From CAZEAP01 sp964510315 (GTDB taxonomy: Bacteria > Planctomycetota > Brocadiia > SM23-32), in NCBI GenBank assembly GCA_964510315.1, contig CAZEAP010000003.1, forward strand, positions 62,001 through 126,000: a DNA stretch of 64,000 nucleotides, given 5' to 3'. The notes under the pieces are model-generated. The model saw nothing but the letters and a program-made list of their open reading frames with translations. It was not told where the DNA came from and made no database searches. Positions 46,209 through 54,279 of the stretch are shown one piece after another. The translations under genes and the position numbers were made by a program. Positions within the stretch are counted from its first letter, which is position 1. Every line of letters starts with the position of its first letter.

Positions 46209-49200
46209 CTACTCCTCCATGCCCGCATCTGGGGCCTCCTCTTCCAGAGGTCGCGGCCGGAACGCATAGCCCCAGGCGTGGCTCAACGTTTCGGCGGCCA
46301 GGCAGATTCCCATCGCCAGGGCCGTCGCGCCCGCCAAAGACGCCACCAGCGGCGGCGCCGCCAGCACGATCGCCAGGGCCACCACGAAAGTGCCTCCGGC
46401 GAAGCTCACTCCGGCAGAGCGGGAACGGCGTCGCACGAAGAGGAACCCCGCCAGCGCCGCCACGGCCAGAAGCAGCTCCGCCCAGAGCGAGGCCGTCCTG
46501 TGGATCAACCGGAACCCCAGCCGCGCCTTTGCCCGACCGACGAAGGGCTTCACGAAGCGGTAGGAGACGCTCTCGGGGGCCGGGAAGTCGATCTGTATCG
46601 GCAGCGCGCCGACGCTGCGTCCCCCGCCCGCCCGCCGGACGATTGAGGCCCGTTTCGGGGGAACCTTCAGGGCGGGCGCTTTCTCCTCGGGGGCTTCGGC
46701 GGGGCGGACCGGCCGCCGCGCCTTTGCCCGAGGTCGTTCCTCTTTCGTCAACGTATCTTCCATCTGCGCTATCTGCTGCTCGACCTGTTCGAGGTCGCGC
46801 CCAACCTCCCGCGCTCCGGCCCCCTTCTTCTCGCCCGTTGCCTTCCGGAGGGCCTTCAGCCGCTGGAGCTGCTGCTCCGCCGCCGCGTATCCCTCGACGT
46901 TTTCGAGGGCGCGGCGGAACTGCCGCTCGGCCTTCTCGTACTGCCCACGCCGCATGTAGGAGCGTCCCAGGCTGAGGCGGGCGCGCGCAAGCTGCCGGCG
47001 GTCCATCACCTCAGCGACCTTCCCGGTGGCAAGCCGCTCTTTCGTCCTCGGGTTGACCGGCCGACCGCCGGACATCCAGCCCGACCATCGGACGGCGCCA
47101 TCAACCGTCGCGATGTTCGCGCCCTCCCCCGGGTGCAGGAAGTAGGCCACCGCCTCGCCGGGCTGGGCATCTTTGCCCGGGGGAGTGTAAACAAGCTCCA
47201 CCTCGGGCCCGGCCGGCGACTCCAGTACATCGGCGTCGGCAAGATAGCCTTCTTCGAGCAACCGTTGCAGGTCCGGAGGATAGTCCCCTGCGTGAGCGTC
47301 CCGGTATTCCTGGATTGCCCGGCCGACCTCGTACAGATTGCTCTTTTCGCTGGGGGCTCGCGCCTTCTGGCGTGCCTCCGCCAGGGCGGGGAATTCCCCG
47401 TAGCGACGCAACGCGGCCCGCAGACGGCTGTCTTCCAGATAGGGTGCCAGGTCGCCGCCCCGTTCGGGCGCGCGCCCGCCGTGCGCCTCCCGGTATTGCT
47501 CGGCTGCTTCGCGGATTTCCTCGCGGTTGGCCTCGATCAGCGCGCGATCTACGCGCTCCTGCACCTGCTCCGGCTGCGGAGCCTCATCAGACGGCGCCTG
47601 CTGTGCCATCTGCTGGGAGAACGCCTGGCTCAACTCCCTCGAGCCCACCTTCTCGCCGGCGAATCCCCGCCTTTCCACCCGACCTGCCCTGGTGATCAGC
47701 GTGCCGCTCCGTGGATTTACGAGGCGGCCGTCTTCGGTCAGCTCCACCCACCGGACGGCATTGTCGTGATAGAGCAGGTCCGCCCCCTGGTGGGGCCGCA
47801 AGAAATAGGCCACGACTTCGTGGGGGGCGGCCCCCGGACCGGGCGGCGTGTAAACCAGCTTCACGTCCTCGCCGTGGCTCGATTGGAGCACTTCGGAGTC
47901 CTCCAGGTAGTTCTCTCGGACCAGCGTGCGGAGGTCGGACGGATAAGCGCCCGCGTGGCCCTCCCGGTACATGGCCAGCGCTACGCCGACGTTGTGCAGG
48001 CGGTGCCTATCCGTATCGATGCGCGCTTTCAGGCGCGCCTGGTTGCCGGCGGGAGTCAGGAGACTTGCCAGGACCACGATTACCACCAGAACCACTACCC
48101 CCGCGGCAATCCTACGCCAGGAAAACTTCCCCAGCACAACTCGCCGCGCCAGGAACCTCACCAGAATTACGACGGCCGGGACGCAGACGGCCAGAAGGCC
48201 GGCAAGGATCAGAAAAGCGGTGTAATCCTCCGCCCACTCCAGGAGCCGCCGGGCGAGCCCCGGCACGGCCGAGGGCTTCGAGACGGGCTCCTCCACGTTG
48301 CCGCTCACCCCCGCTATCCGGAAGCGTCGGGGCAGCCGGAGCGTCCACTCCACCCGCCCGACGTTGAGGTCCACGTCGGGCAGACCCATCGAGCGGGCCC
48401 CCAGGGTCACCAGCTCTCCCTCCGGCGCAGCGTACGTGATGTCCAGCACGGACATGCCCACGCGGGCCGCCTTCTCGCTGGTCAGCAGGGGTATCTGTAG
48501 CTTCGTCCGGCCCTCTCTGAAGGGCTTCACCGGCTCGCCGTAGACGTAGGTTCCGATGAGCCGGGCCCGGGGGTCCACCTCGGCCAGGTCCACCGTCAGG
48601 AACTGCCGGTTCCTGTTGCTGACGAAAAGGCGCAGGTGGTTCAGCGTCTCCCGGTTGTCCTGGAGCAGCGTGTCCAGCTTCGCCATCGGGACCATGGCCC
48701 GCAGTATTCGCTCGCTGAGCGCGTGGGCGGAGACGGTGACCCTCTGGGACCAGCCGGTCTCCCTATAGGCGTAGGCCGCCACCGCGGGATGGGCGCGGCG
48801 CCAGGACCACTCGGGGTACTTCTCGCGCGCCTCCACCCCGCTCAAGGCAGCGGGCGGCGCCGAGGGTTCCACACCCACCTCGGGAGCCCCCTGCAGCAGC
48901 AGGAGCACGCCGCTCTGCGAGCGCGCACCCTCCACCTCCACCGGACGCGCCTCCACCGAGGTCTCCCCCAGCCCCGTCGGCACCACGTAGTTCACCCGGC
49001 AGATGAACTCTCCGGTCTTCCTCCCGCTGAACTGCACGACACCCACGTTGTCGCGCCATCGGGTCTCCAGTGCATCCGGCACACGGAGCCGGGGGGCGGA
49101 CGCCCCGGGCGGCAGCCGGAGTCTCAGCGCGCCGAGGCCGCCCTGTTCAATGGTCACTTTCAGCACCGCCGTGCCCTCCATCCGGGTCGGTTGGAAGCGC

Positions 49201-51353
49201 AACGCGTTCAGCACCTGGGCGCTGTAGACGGTCGGCACGGCCTGCTTGCTCAGCTCCAGTTCCCAGTCTCCGGAGTAGAACCTGTAGAGCAGGCGATTAT
49301 CGAAGCCCTGCAGGTAGTCGGGAGCCCGGTCGGGGCGCGCCGACGCCAGGTTCATCCTCCCGTCCCCCAGGGGCCGCACGCGGACGGCGAGGTCCGTACC
49401 TATACCCAGCCATCCCTGGAGCTGAGGCGCCGCGGCGAGGCGGATGCCGCGCAGCATCAGGTGATCGGGGCCAACGGGACGGCGGGTGACGGCGCGGAAG
49501 TGCAGATTGCCCCGGACGGGTCGGACGAGCCGGACCACGGCGCGGAACGAGTCCTCGCCGATTCCCCACCCCTCGACGGCCGGACCCTCCACGCTCTCCA
49601 GGGTCAGTCCCTCGGGAAGCTCGAGCTGGAAACTCTCCACGGCCCGTCGCCGCACATCCAAAAGAAACAGGGCATCCCGTCGTATGTGTTCGGGCAGGAC
49701 CTTCACGTGCTCCTGTATGCTGCCGCGGACCTCCGCCCGCACGGGCTGAACCTCCAGCTCGACCGGCTGCGCCGTATCCCGGTAGCGGTAAGCGACGGCC
49801 GGCTCCGGGCTCCTCAGCCACTCCGGCAGCTCGGCGGGTTCGATCCGCCGGGACTCTCCCGTCTCGACGGGGCTCACCTGCAGGCCCGGTTCGTGGGAGA
49901 TACTCATGGCGTAATCGCCCGAGGTCGCTCCGGAGACGACGGGCGGGCGCAGCCTCAACCGCCGCCCCCGGGTCAAGCAATCCGTGCGTACCGTGAGGGG
50001 CGACTCGGGTCCGGGGGTCCCGGAAAGCTCCACGCGCAGCGAACTCCCTTCCTGCGACCAGTCCGAGACGGCAGGTCCCGAAACGGCCCGCACGAGGTGC
50101 CCGGACGGCAGCGTCAACCTCATTCCGGCGGACTTCCGGTCCCCTTCGGAAAGAAAAGCCCTGTGGGTGCCCTCAACGCCCCACTCGGTCAGGTGGTAGC
50201 GGCTCTGCACGACGGCGTGGCGTCGGGCCTCCACCGGCACGGCCCGCACGACGACCTTCGCGCCGGCGCCCTGGAACGTGCAGGCAAGACGCTCTCCCCG
50301 GCCGGTGCCGGGCAGAGACCGGGCGTCGGGTCCCCTGGCACCGGCGCCGGCACCGCGCGGGCGACCCTGCTGCGTGGGCACCTGCCTGGCGCCGGTCAGC
50401 TCGGTGAAGGTCAATGCGCCCGCGGGCCCGACGACACGCACCCTTCCCTGCCATCGGGAGGCCTCCTCGGAGCCGAGCAGCGGCACGCGAAGCACGTGGC
50501 CCCCTTCCTCGGCCTCCTCCATGCTGCCCTCCAGTTGCAGCGTGACGAAAAGCCGGCGGTAGGGGTGGGGACATCGTATCTGCAGCGTTCCGTCCCGTAT
50601 CTGCCACGGAGCATGGGGGGAGGGCCCCCCGATAGTCGTCAAGAGGCGTTCCGGAATCCGGGCTGAAAGGGTTCCGAGGCGGCCCTGCCTGGGCGTGAAC
50701 CGCAGAACGACCGAATCCATGAACTCCGGAGGGCGCAGGTTGACGTGGTGTTCCTCCTCCAGCGTCCATGGACCTATCGAAGGGCCGAACGGCTCGTCCT
50801 GCCACCGGAGGGAGACGGTGTCCGCCGCCCCCGGCAGAACCAGGAATCGCGTCCGGCAGCCGGAAATCTCCAGTTCCTCGACGGCAGCGGCGCCGTGTGC
50901 ATGCAGGTGGAGACCCTCACCCGGCAGGACCAGCTCCAGGCGACGAGCCACCGCGGGGGGGAGGGGGACGTCGCAGCGGCGAAACCCGAATTCTTCGTCT
51001 GTGATGATCCGCCGTTTGGCCCGAACGGTCACCTCACCCCGCCATCCGGGCGGCACGGAGGCGAGCAACCGCCCATTGCTTCGGCGCAGAAGGAGGGCCG
51101 CGTCCGAGGGGGTGACGCTCTGGAGGAGCCCGAAGTCGCGGAGAAGGACCGCACGCGCGGTCTGCCCGGCGGCATTCCGCAGCTCTACACGATAGGTGAG
51201 GTCCAGATACTCTTCGCCGGCCTGGCCGTGGACTTCGGCCCGAAGACACGGGTTGAAGTCCTCTTCTGTGGCCTCGGCCCCGCCGGCGAACAGCGGCACG
51301 AGAAGCGCCCCGCAGATCACCGCGCACGACCAACGTCGGCTCCACCTTGCCAT
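46209..51353 (-). CDS. giant secreted multidomain protein with embedded pseudopilin-like units, TPR and C-terminal membrane segments
   Basis: 1,714 residues from the ATG at 51353 (MARWSRRWSCAVICGALLVPLFAGG), preceded by GAGGGAG. Units of about 170 residues begin near 518, 688 and 858 (EPAVAYRYR, NRLLYRFYS, HPAVAAYAYR), similar to those of the next gene. Two membrane helices at about 1042-1090 precede an Asn/Gln-type pseudopilin-like helix and globular part (DRHRLHNVGVALAMYREGHAGAYPSDL); this unit recurs near 1330 (LYEVGRAIQEYRDAHAGDYPPDL), each with LVYTPPG and DNAVRW/DGAVRW. A TPR-like segment (ARARLSLGRSYMRRGQYEKA), a coiled coil and C-terminal helices follow. Function is unknown. Confidence 0.6.
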   Translation of the reverse strand: MARWSRRWSCAVICGALLVPLFAGGAEATEEDFNPCLRAEVHGQAGEEYLDLTYRVELRNAAGQTARAVLLRDFGLLQSVTPSDAALLLRRSNGRLLASVPPGWRGEVTVRAKRRIITDEEFGFRRCDVPLPPAVARRLELVLPGEGLHLHAHGAAAVEELEISGCRTRFLVLPGAADTVSLRWQDEPFGPSIGPWTLEEEHHVNLRPPEFMDSVVLRFTPRQGRLGTLSARIPERLLTTIGGPSPHAPWQIRDGTLQIRCPHPYRRLFVTLQLEGSMEEAEEGGHVLRVPLLGSEEASRWQGRVRVVGPAGALTFTELTGARQVPTQQGRPRGAGAGARGPDARSLPGTGRGERLACTFQGAGAKVVVRAVPVEARRHAVVQSRYHLTEWGVEGTHRAFLSEGDRKSAGMRLTLPSGHLVRAVSGPAVSDWSQEGSSLRVELSGTPGPESPLTVRTDCLTRGRRLRLRPPVVSGATSGDYAMSISHEPGLQVSPVETGESRRIEPAELPEWLRSPEPAVAYRYRDTAQPVELEVQPVRAEVRGSIQEHVKVLPEHIRRDALFLLDVRRRAVESFQLELPEGLTLESVEGPAVEGWGIGEDSFRAVVRLVRPVRGNLHFRAVTRRPVGPDHLMLRGIRLAAAPQLQGWLGIGTDLAVRVRPLGDGRMNLASARPDRAPDYLQGFDNRLLYRFYSGDWELELSKQAVPTVYSAQVLNALRFQPTRMEGTAVLKVTIEQGGLGALRLRLPPGASAPRLRVPDALETRWRDNVGVVQFSGRKTGEFICRVNYVVPTGLGETSVEARPVEVEGARSQSGVLLLLQGAPEVGVEPSAPPAALSGVEAREKYPEWSWRRAHPAVAAYAYRETGWSQRVTVSAHALSERILRAMVPMAKLDTLLQDNRETLNHLRLFVSNRNRQFLTVDLAEVDPRARLIGTYVYGEPVKPFREGRTKLQIPLLTSEKAARVGMSVLDITYAAPEGELVTLGARSMGLPDVDLNVGRVEWTLRLPRRFRIAGVSGNVEEPVSKPSAVPGLARRLLEWAEDYTAFLILAGLLAVCVPAVVILVRFLARRVVLGKFSWRRIAAGVVVLVVIVVLASLLTPAGNQARLKARIDTDRHRLHNVGVALAMYREGHAGAYPSDLRTLVRENYLEDSEVLQSSHGEDVKLVYTPPGPGAAPHEVVAYFLRPHQGADLLYHDNAVRWVELTEDGRLVNPRSGTLITRAGRVERRGFAGEKVGSRELSQAFSQQMAQQAPSDEAPQPEQVQERVDRALIEANREEIREAAEQYREAHGGRAPERGGDLAPYLEDSRLRAALRRYGEFPALAEARQKARAPSEKSNLYEVGRAIQEYRDAHAGDYPPDLQRLLEEGYLADADVLESPAGPEVELVYTPPGKDAQPGEAVAYFLHPGEGANIATVDGAVRWSGWMSGGRPVNPRTKERLATGKVAEVMDRRQLARARLSLGRSYMRRGQYEKAERQFRRALENVEGYAAAEQQLQRLKALRKATGEKKGAGAREVGRDLEQVEQQIAQMEDTLTKEERPRAKARRPVRPAEAPEEKAPALKVPPKRASIVRRAGGGRSVGALPIQIDFPAPESVSYRFVKPFVGRAKARLGFRLIHRTASLWAELLLAVAALAGFLFVRRRSRSAGVSFAGGTFVVALAIVLAAPPLVASLAGATALAMGICLAAETLSHAWGYAFRPRPLEEEAPDAGMEE

Positions 51354-51461
51354 GTGGCTCCCTCTTTCATCCGGAGGCACTCTACCAATATAGACGCCCC
51401 GAGGGGCCAAAATGTTCCCGTCCCTGTACCCGCCCCAATTCACAGTCTTTTACACAAAACC

Positions 51462-51470
51462 ATTATACCA
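51462..51470 (-). promoter_or_regulatory. extended -10 promoter of the giant protein genes
   Basis: On the minus strand TGG-TATAAT (51462-51470) is an extended -10 element with a perfect hexamer, about 105 bases before the first giant gene. The TTGACA next to it (51471-51476) is too close to be its -35 but could serve a second start with a GTAAAA -10. The upstream -35 is weak. Confidence 0.5.
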
Positions 51471-51476
51471 TGTCAA

Positions 51477-51822
51477 CCGCCTGAAGACGCGATGGGCGAC
51501 GACTCCGCCCGTCGAATTGGCCGCCGAACTGGGGAGTCAACCGGCCGCCGGGGTTTCTCCCCCGCCGCTTACGCGGCCCAACCCGCAACAGGCGAAGGGG
51601 CAGCCTGAGCCGCGATCCCGCCGCACCGACACCCCGACCGAAATCGCACCGCGTGGGGCTGCGCAACGGGAAGCCGGTATGGCGCGGGCACCCTTGTTGC
51701 GCCCTACGGCGAATGCGTCAGATGGCACATAAACTTCCAGTGCCGCCCTCTCCCTTTTGCCCGGCTTGAGCGGACAGGCACTGCAGCCGGGACGGACCGG
51801 GGGTGACTCAGCAACTTTCGGG
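51477..51822. other. intergenic region without recognisable genes
   Basis: About 345 bases between the giant-gene promoter and the arsR promoter. Short open frames exist on both strands but none has a ribosome-binding site or protein-like sequence that I recognise. Confidence 0.4.
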
Positions 51823-51851
51823 TTGACGGCCCGCGGGGCGGCCCGTATAAT
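51823..51851 (+). promoter_or_regulatory. near-consensus sigma-70 promoter of the arsR-ddl-kamA-pth operon
   Basis: TTGACG (51823-51828) and TATAAT (51846-51851) are separated by exactly 17 bases. The -10 is perfect and the -35 differs at one position. Transcription would start near 51858, inside the palindrome described next. It is the best promoter in the window. Confidence 0.75.
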
Positions 51852-51854
51852 ATC

Positions 51855-51872
51855 TAAATATCAACATATTTA
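51855..51872. promoter_or_regulatory. operator-like palindrome at the transcription start
   Basis: TAAATAT and ATATTTA form a perfect 7+7 inverted repeat around CAAC. It begins three bases after the -10 hexamer and covers the expected start site. AT-rich palindromes in this place are typical ArsR/SmtB operators, so the repressor encoded next probably binds here and controls its own operon. Confidence 0.6.
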
Positions 51873-51960
51873 AATGAACGGCAGGGGTAGGCGGGCCGGG
51901 CTTAGCAGGCCCTCGGGGGCAGTGGACTTCCCTTTCCCCGCGCGAAGCAGGGAGCGAGGC

Positions 51961-52251
51961 ATGCCAACGGAATTCGAGCACGACGCGGCCCTGTTCAAGG
52001 CGCTCTCGGACCCCCTGCGTCTCCGCCTGCTCGACGCGCTGCCCGGCAGTGCCGAGAAGCACGCGTTCTGCGTCGGTGAGCTGGCAGAGAAGCTGGGGGT
52101 CTCTCAGCCGTGCCTCTCCCACCACCTGAACATCCTGAAAAACGCCGGCCTCGTGGGCTTCGAGAAAAACGGATGCAGCACGTTCTACTACGTGGAGGAG
52201 AAGCAGGTGGCCGGCAGACTGCAGGACTTTCAAGTGAGGCTGAAACAGTGA
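51961..52251 (+). CDS. ArsR-family winged-helix repressor
   Basis: About 96 residues. The ATG at 51961 (MPTEFEHDAALFKALSDPLRLRLLDAL) is preceded by AGGGAGCGAGG; an in-frame ATG at 51874 would start only some 16 bases after the transcript start. The helix-turn-helix is CVGELAEKLGVSQPCLSHHLNILKNA in segments, with the winged part after it (VGFEKNGCSTFYYV). The ELCVC-type metal site of arsenic and cadmium sensors is not complete, with a single Cys before GEL, so the inducer is unknown and may not be a metal. The stop overlaps the next start in GTGA. It is the first gene of a four-gene overlapping operon. Confidence 0.85.
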   Translation: MPTEFEHDAALFKALSDPLRLRLLDALPGSAEKHAFCVGELAEKLGVSQPCLSHHLNILKNAGLVGFEKNGCSTFYYVEEKQVAGRLQDFQVRLKQ

Positions 52252-53267
52252 AGACGGCGCTGATCTACGACGAACCCACGGGTTCCGGCGACGCCCCATG
52301 GGTGGAAGCCGAATACGAGTCCCCGGAGACCATCCGCGCCCTTCTGGAGGCGATCGGCAGCCACTGCGACCAGGCGGTGGCACTGCCGTTCGGGTCCGAC
52401 CTGATGGAGAGACTCCGGACGGAGCGTCCCGACCTGGTCTTCAACATCGCGGAGGGCCGGGAAGGCCCCTCGCGCGAGTCCCTGGTGCCGGCCGTCCTTG
52501 ACTTCCTGGGCATCCCCTACACCGGCTCGGACGCCGTCGCCCTGGGCATCTCGCTCAACAAGGCCGTGACCAAGCGGCTGGCGGCCGAACTGGGCATTCC
52601 CACGCCCCCTTTGCATCTGTTCCACACGGCCGAGGAGGCCGACGCCCGTGCCGAAGAGCTGGATTATCCGGCGCTGGCAAAGCCCAATTTCGGCGGCTCC
52701 AGCGTGGGGGTCGGTCCCGAGAGCGTCGTGCGCCGGCCGGAGGACCTGCCGGAAACCGTGGCACGCGACCTGGAACGCTACGGCCAGCCCTGCCTGGTGG
52801 AGCGATACATCGAGGGCGAGGACGTGACCGTGGGCCTGCTGGGGAACGGCCGTCCGGAGATACTGCCCGTGGGCCGGGTGGTCACTCGCGGCGGGATGTA
52901 CTCCGAACTGGTGAAGAAGCTTCACGACCGGGAAGTCGTATGCCCCTGCGAGGTCCCGGAGGATCTTAGACATCGCCTGGGGGATTACTCCCTGGACATC
53001 CACCGCGCGATCGGCGCCCGTGACCTTTCCCGCGTGGATTACATTCTGGACTCCGACGGCCGCCCGTGGTTTTTGGAGATCAACCCGCTGCCGGGCCTCA
53101 GCCCCTATTACGGGGTGCTGCCCGTGCTGGCGGAGGCGGCCGGTTACGGCCACACACAGCTAATCGGGAGGATAATGAACCTTGTGCAGCAACGCCTTAC
53201 TGAAAGAGCGCACCGGTCAGGCGACCGAGTGGCGGGAGCAACTGCGCAACAGCATCCGAACTGTTGA
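52248..53267 (+). CDS. D-Ala-D-Ala-ligase-like ATP-grasp ligase
   Basis: 339 residues from the GTG at 52248, which overlaps the arsR stop and has GAGG eight bases upstream. The fold is Ddl-like: N-terminal domain (LVFNIAEGREGPSRES), KPNFGGSSVGVG nucleotide loop near 145-156, and the metal site LEINPLPGLSPYYG near 286-299. Enzymes of this family join an amino acid carboxylate to an amine with ATP. The usual Ddl serine loops and linkage to murein genes are missing; the neighbours are an aminomutase and a Pth fusion, so a non-cell-wall dipeptide or conjugate is more likely than D-Ala-D-Ala. The end overlaps kamA by 86 bases. Confidence 0.8.
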   Translation: MKTALIYDEPTGSGDAPWVEAEYESPETIRALLEAIGSHCDQAVALPFGSDLMERLRTERPDLVFNIAEGREGPSRESLVPAVLDFLGIPYTGSDAVALGISLNKAVTKRLAAELGIPTPPLHLFHTAEEADARAEELDYPALAKPNFGGSSVGVGPESVVRRPEDLPETVARDLERYGQPCLVERYIEGEDVTVGLLGNGRPEILPVGRVVTRGGMYSELVKKLHDREVVCPCEVPEDLRHRLGDYSLDIHRAIGARDLSRVDYILDSDGRPWFLEINPLPGLSPYYGVLPVLAEAAGYGHTQLIGRIMNLVQQRLTERAHRSGDRVAGATAQQHPNC

Positions 53268-54279
53268 GCAGCTTGAAGATTACGTCAACCTGACCGCCGA
53301 GGAGCGCGAGGGCCTGCGGCAGATACAGGGCGTGTTCAACTGGGGAATCAGTCCCTATTACGCCTCGTTGATGGACCCGGACGACCCCGACTGCCCCATC
53401 CGGCGGCAGGTCGTCCCGAGGGCGGAAGAGCTGGCCGACCCCATCGGCGTGTGGGACCCGCTGCGGGAGGAGGATCACTCCCCGGTGGAGAACCTCATCC
53501 ACGTCTATCCGGACCGGGTGGCCTTCTGCGTCAGTTCCATCTGCGCCACGTTCTGCCGGTTCTGCCTGCGCAAGCGCATGGTCGACACGCGGGGGTGCCC
53601 CATCGAGCAGACGAACCTTGAGGAAGGGCTGGATTACATCCGGCGCACCCCGGGCATACGCGATGTGCTGCTCACCGGCGGGGACCCCCTGCTGATGACC
53701 GATGAGCGCATCGAGGAGGTCGTCGCCCGCGTGCACGAGATCCCCCACGTAGAGCTGGTCCGGGTGGGCAGCCGGACGCCCTGCACGCTGCCGAGCCGCA
53801 TCACCGACCGCCTCTGCGAGCGCCTGGCCCGCCACCAGCCTTTCTGGATCAACACCCACTTCAACCACCCGAAGGAATTGACCCCCGAGGCCGTGGCCGC
53901 CTGCGGGCGCATCGTGGACCACGGCATCCCGATGGGCAACCAGACGGTCCTGCTGAAGGGCATAAACGACGACCCGGACGTGCTGAAGGAACTCGGCGAG
54001 CGGCTCGTGGCCGCCCGGGTCCGACCCTATTACATCTATCAGTGCCAGGTCCTGAAAGGGACCGCCCACTTCCGGGTGCAGATCGAGCGAGGCATCGAAC
54101 TGATGCGGTCCCTCCGCGGCCGCACCAGCGGCTTCGCCATCCCCCAATACGTCCTCGACACCCCGTACGGCAAAGTGCCGCTGAACTACCAGTACATGAA
54201 GGGGCGGGATGGCGACGAGGTCGTCCTGGAAACTTTCTCCGGCAAAACATGGCGCGAACCGAACCCCGTCTCATCCTGA
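53182..54279 (+). CDS. kamA: KamA-family radical SAM/PLP aminomutase
   Basis: 365 residues starting with TTG at 53182, ten bases after GGAGG; the frame overlaps the ligase gene by 86 bases. The radical SAM cluster motif is CATFCRFC (C121, C125, C128). The PLP lysine is expected at K331 in DTPYGKVPLNY. Known members convert L-lysine to beta-lysine or glutamate to beta-glutamate, and EpmB acts on the EF-P lysine. The protein is shorter than clostridial lysine 2,3-aminomutase, lacking most of its C-terminal extension. The substrate cannot be fixed, but a beta-amino acid product is likely. It ends 31 bases inside the next gene. Confidence 0.85.
   Translation: MCSNALLKERTGQATEWREQLRNSIRTVEQLEDYVNLTAEEREGLRQIQGVFNWGISPYYASLMDPDDPDCPIRRQVVPRAEELADPIGVWDPLREEDHSPVENLIHVYPDRVAFCVSSICATFCRFCLRKRMVDTRGCPIEQTNLEEGLDYIRRTPGIRDVLLTGGDPLLMTDERIEEVVARVHEIPHVELVRVGSRTPCTLPSRITDRLCERLARHQPFWINTHFNHPKELTPEAVAACGRIVDHGIPMGNQTVLLKGINDDPDVLKELGERLVAARVRPYYIYQCQVLKGTAHFRVQIERGIELMRSLRGRTSGFAIPQYVLDTPYGKVPLNYQYMKGRDGDEVVLETFSGKTWREPNPVSS

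Noticed and set aside
43418..46975. 1,185-residue open frame on the plus strand across both giant genes
   Set aside because: It spans two genes of the other strand and their gap, lacks a ribosome-binding site and has shadow-like composition.
52248..53267. Housekeeping D-Ala-D-Ala ligase for murein
   Set aside because: No mur or fts gene is near, and the gene is locked into an ArsR-controlled operon with an aminomutase and a Pth fusion; kept as Ddl-like only.
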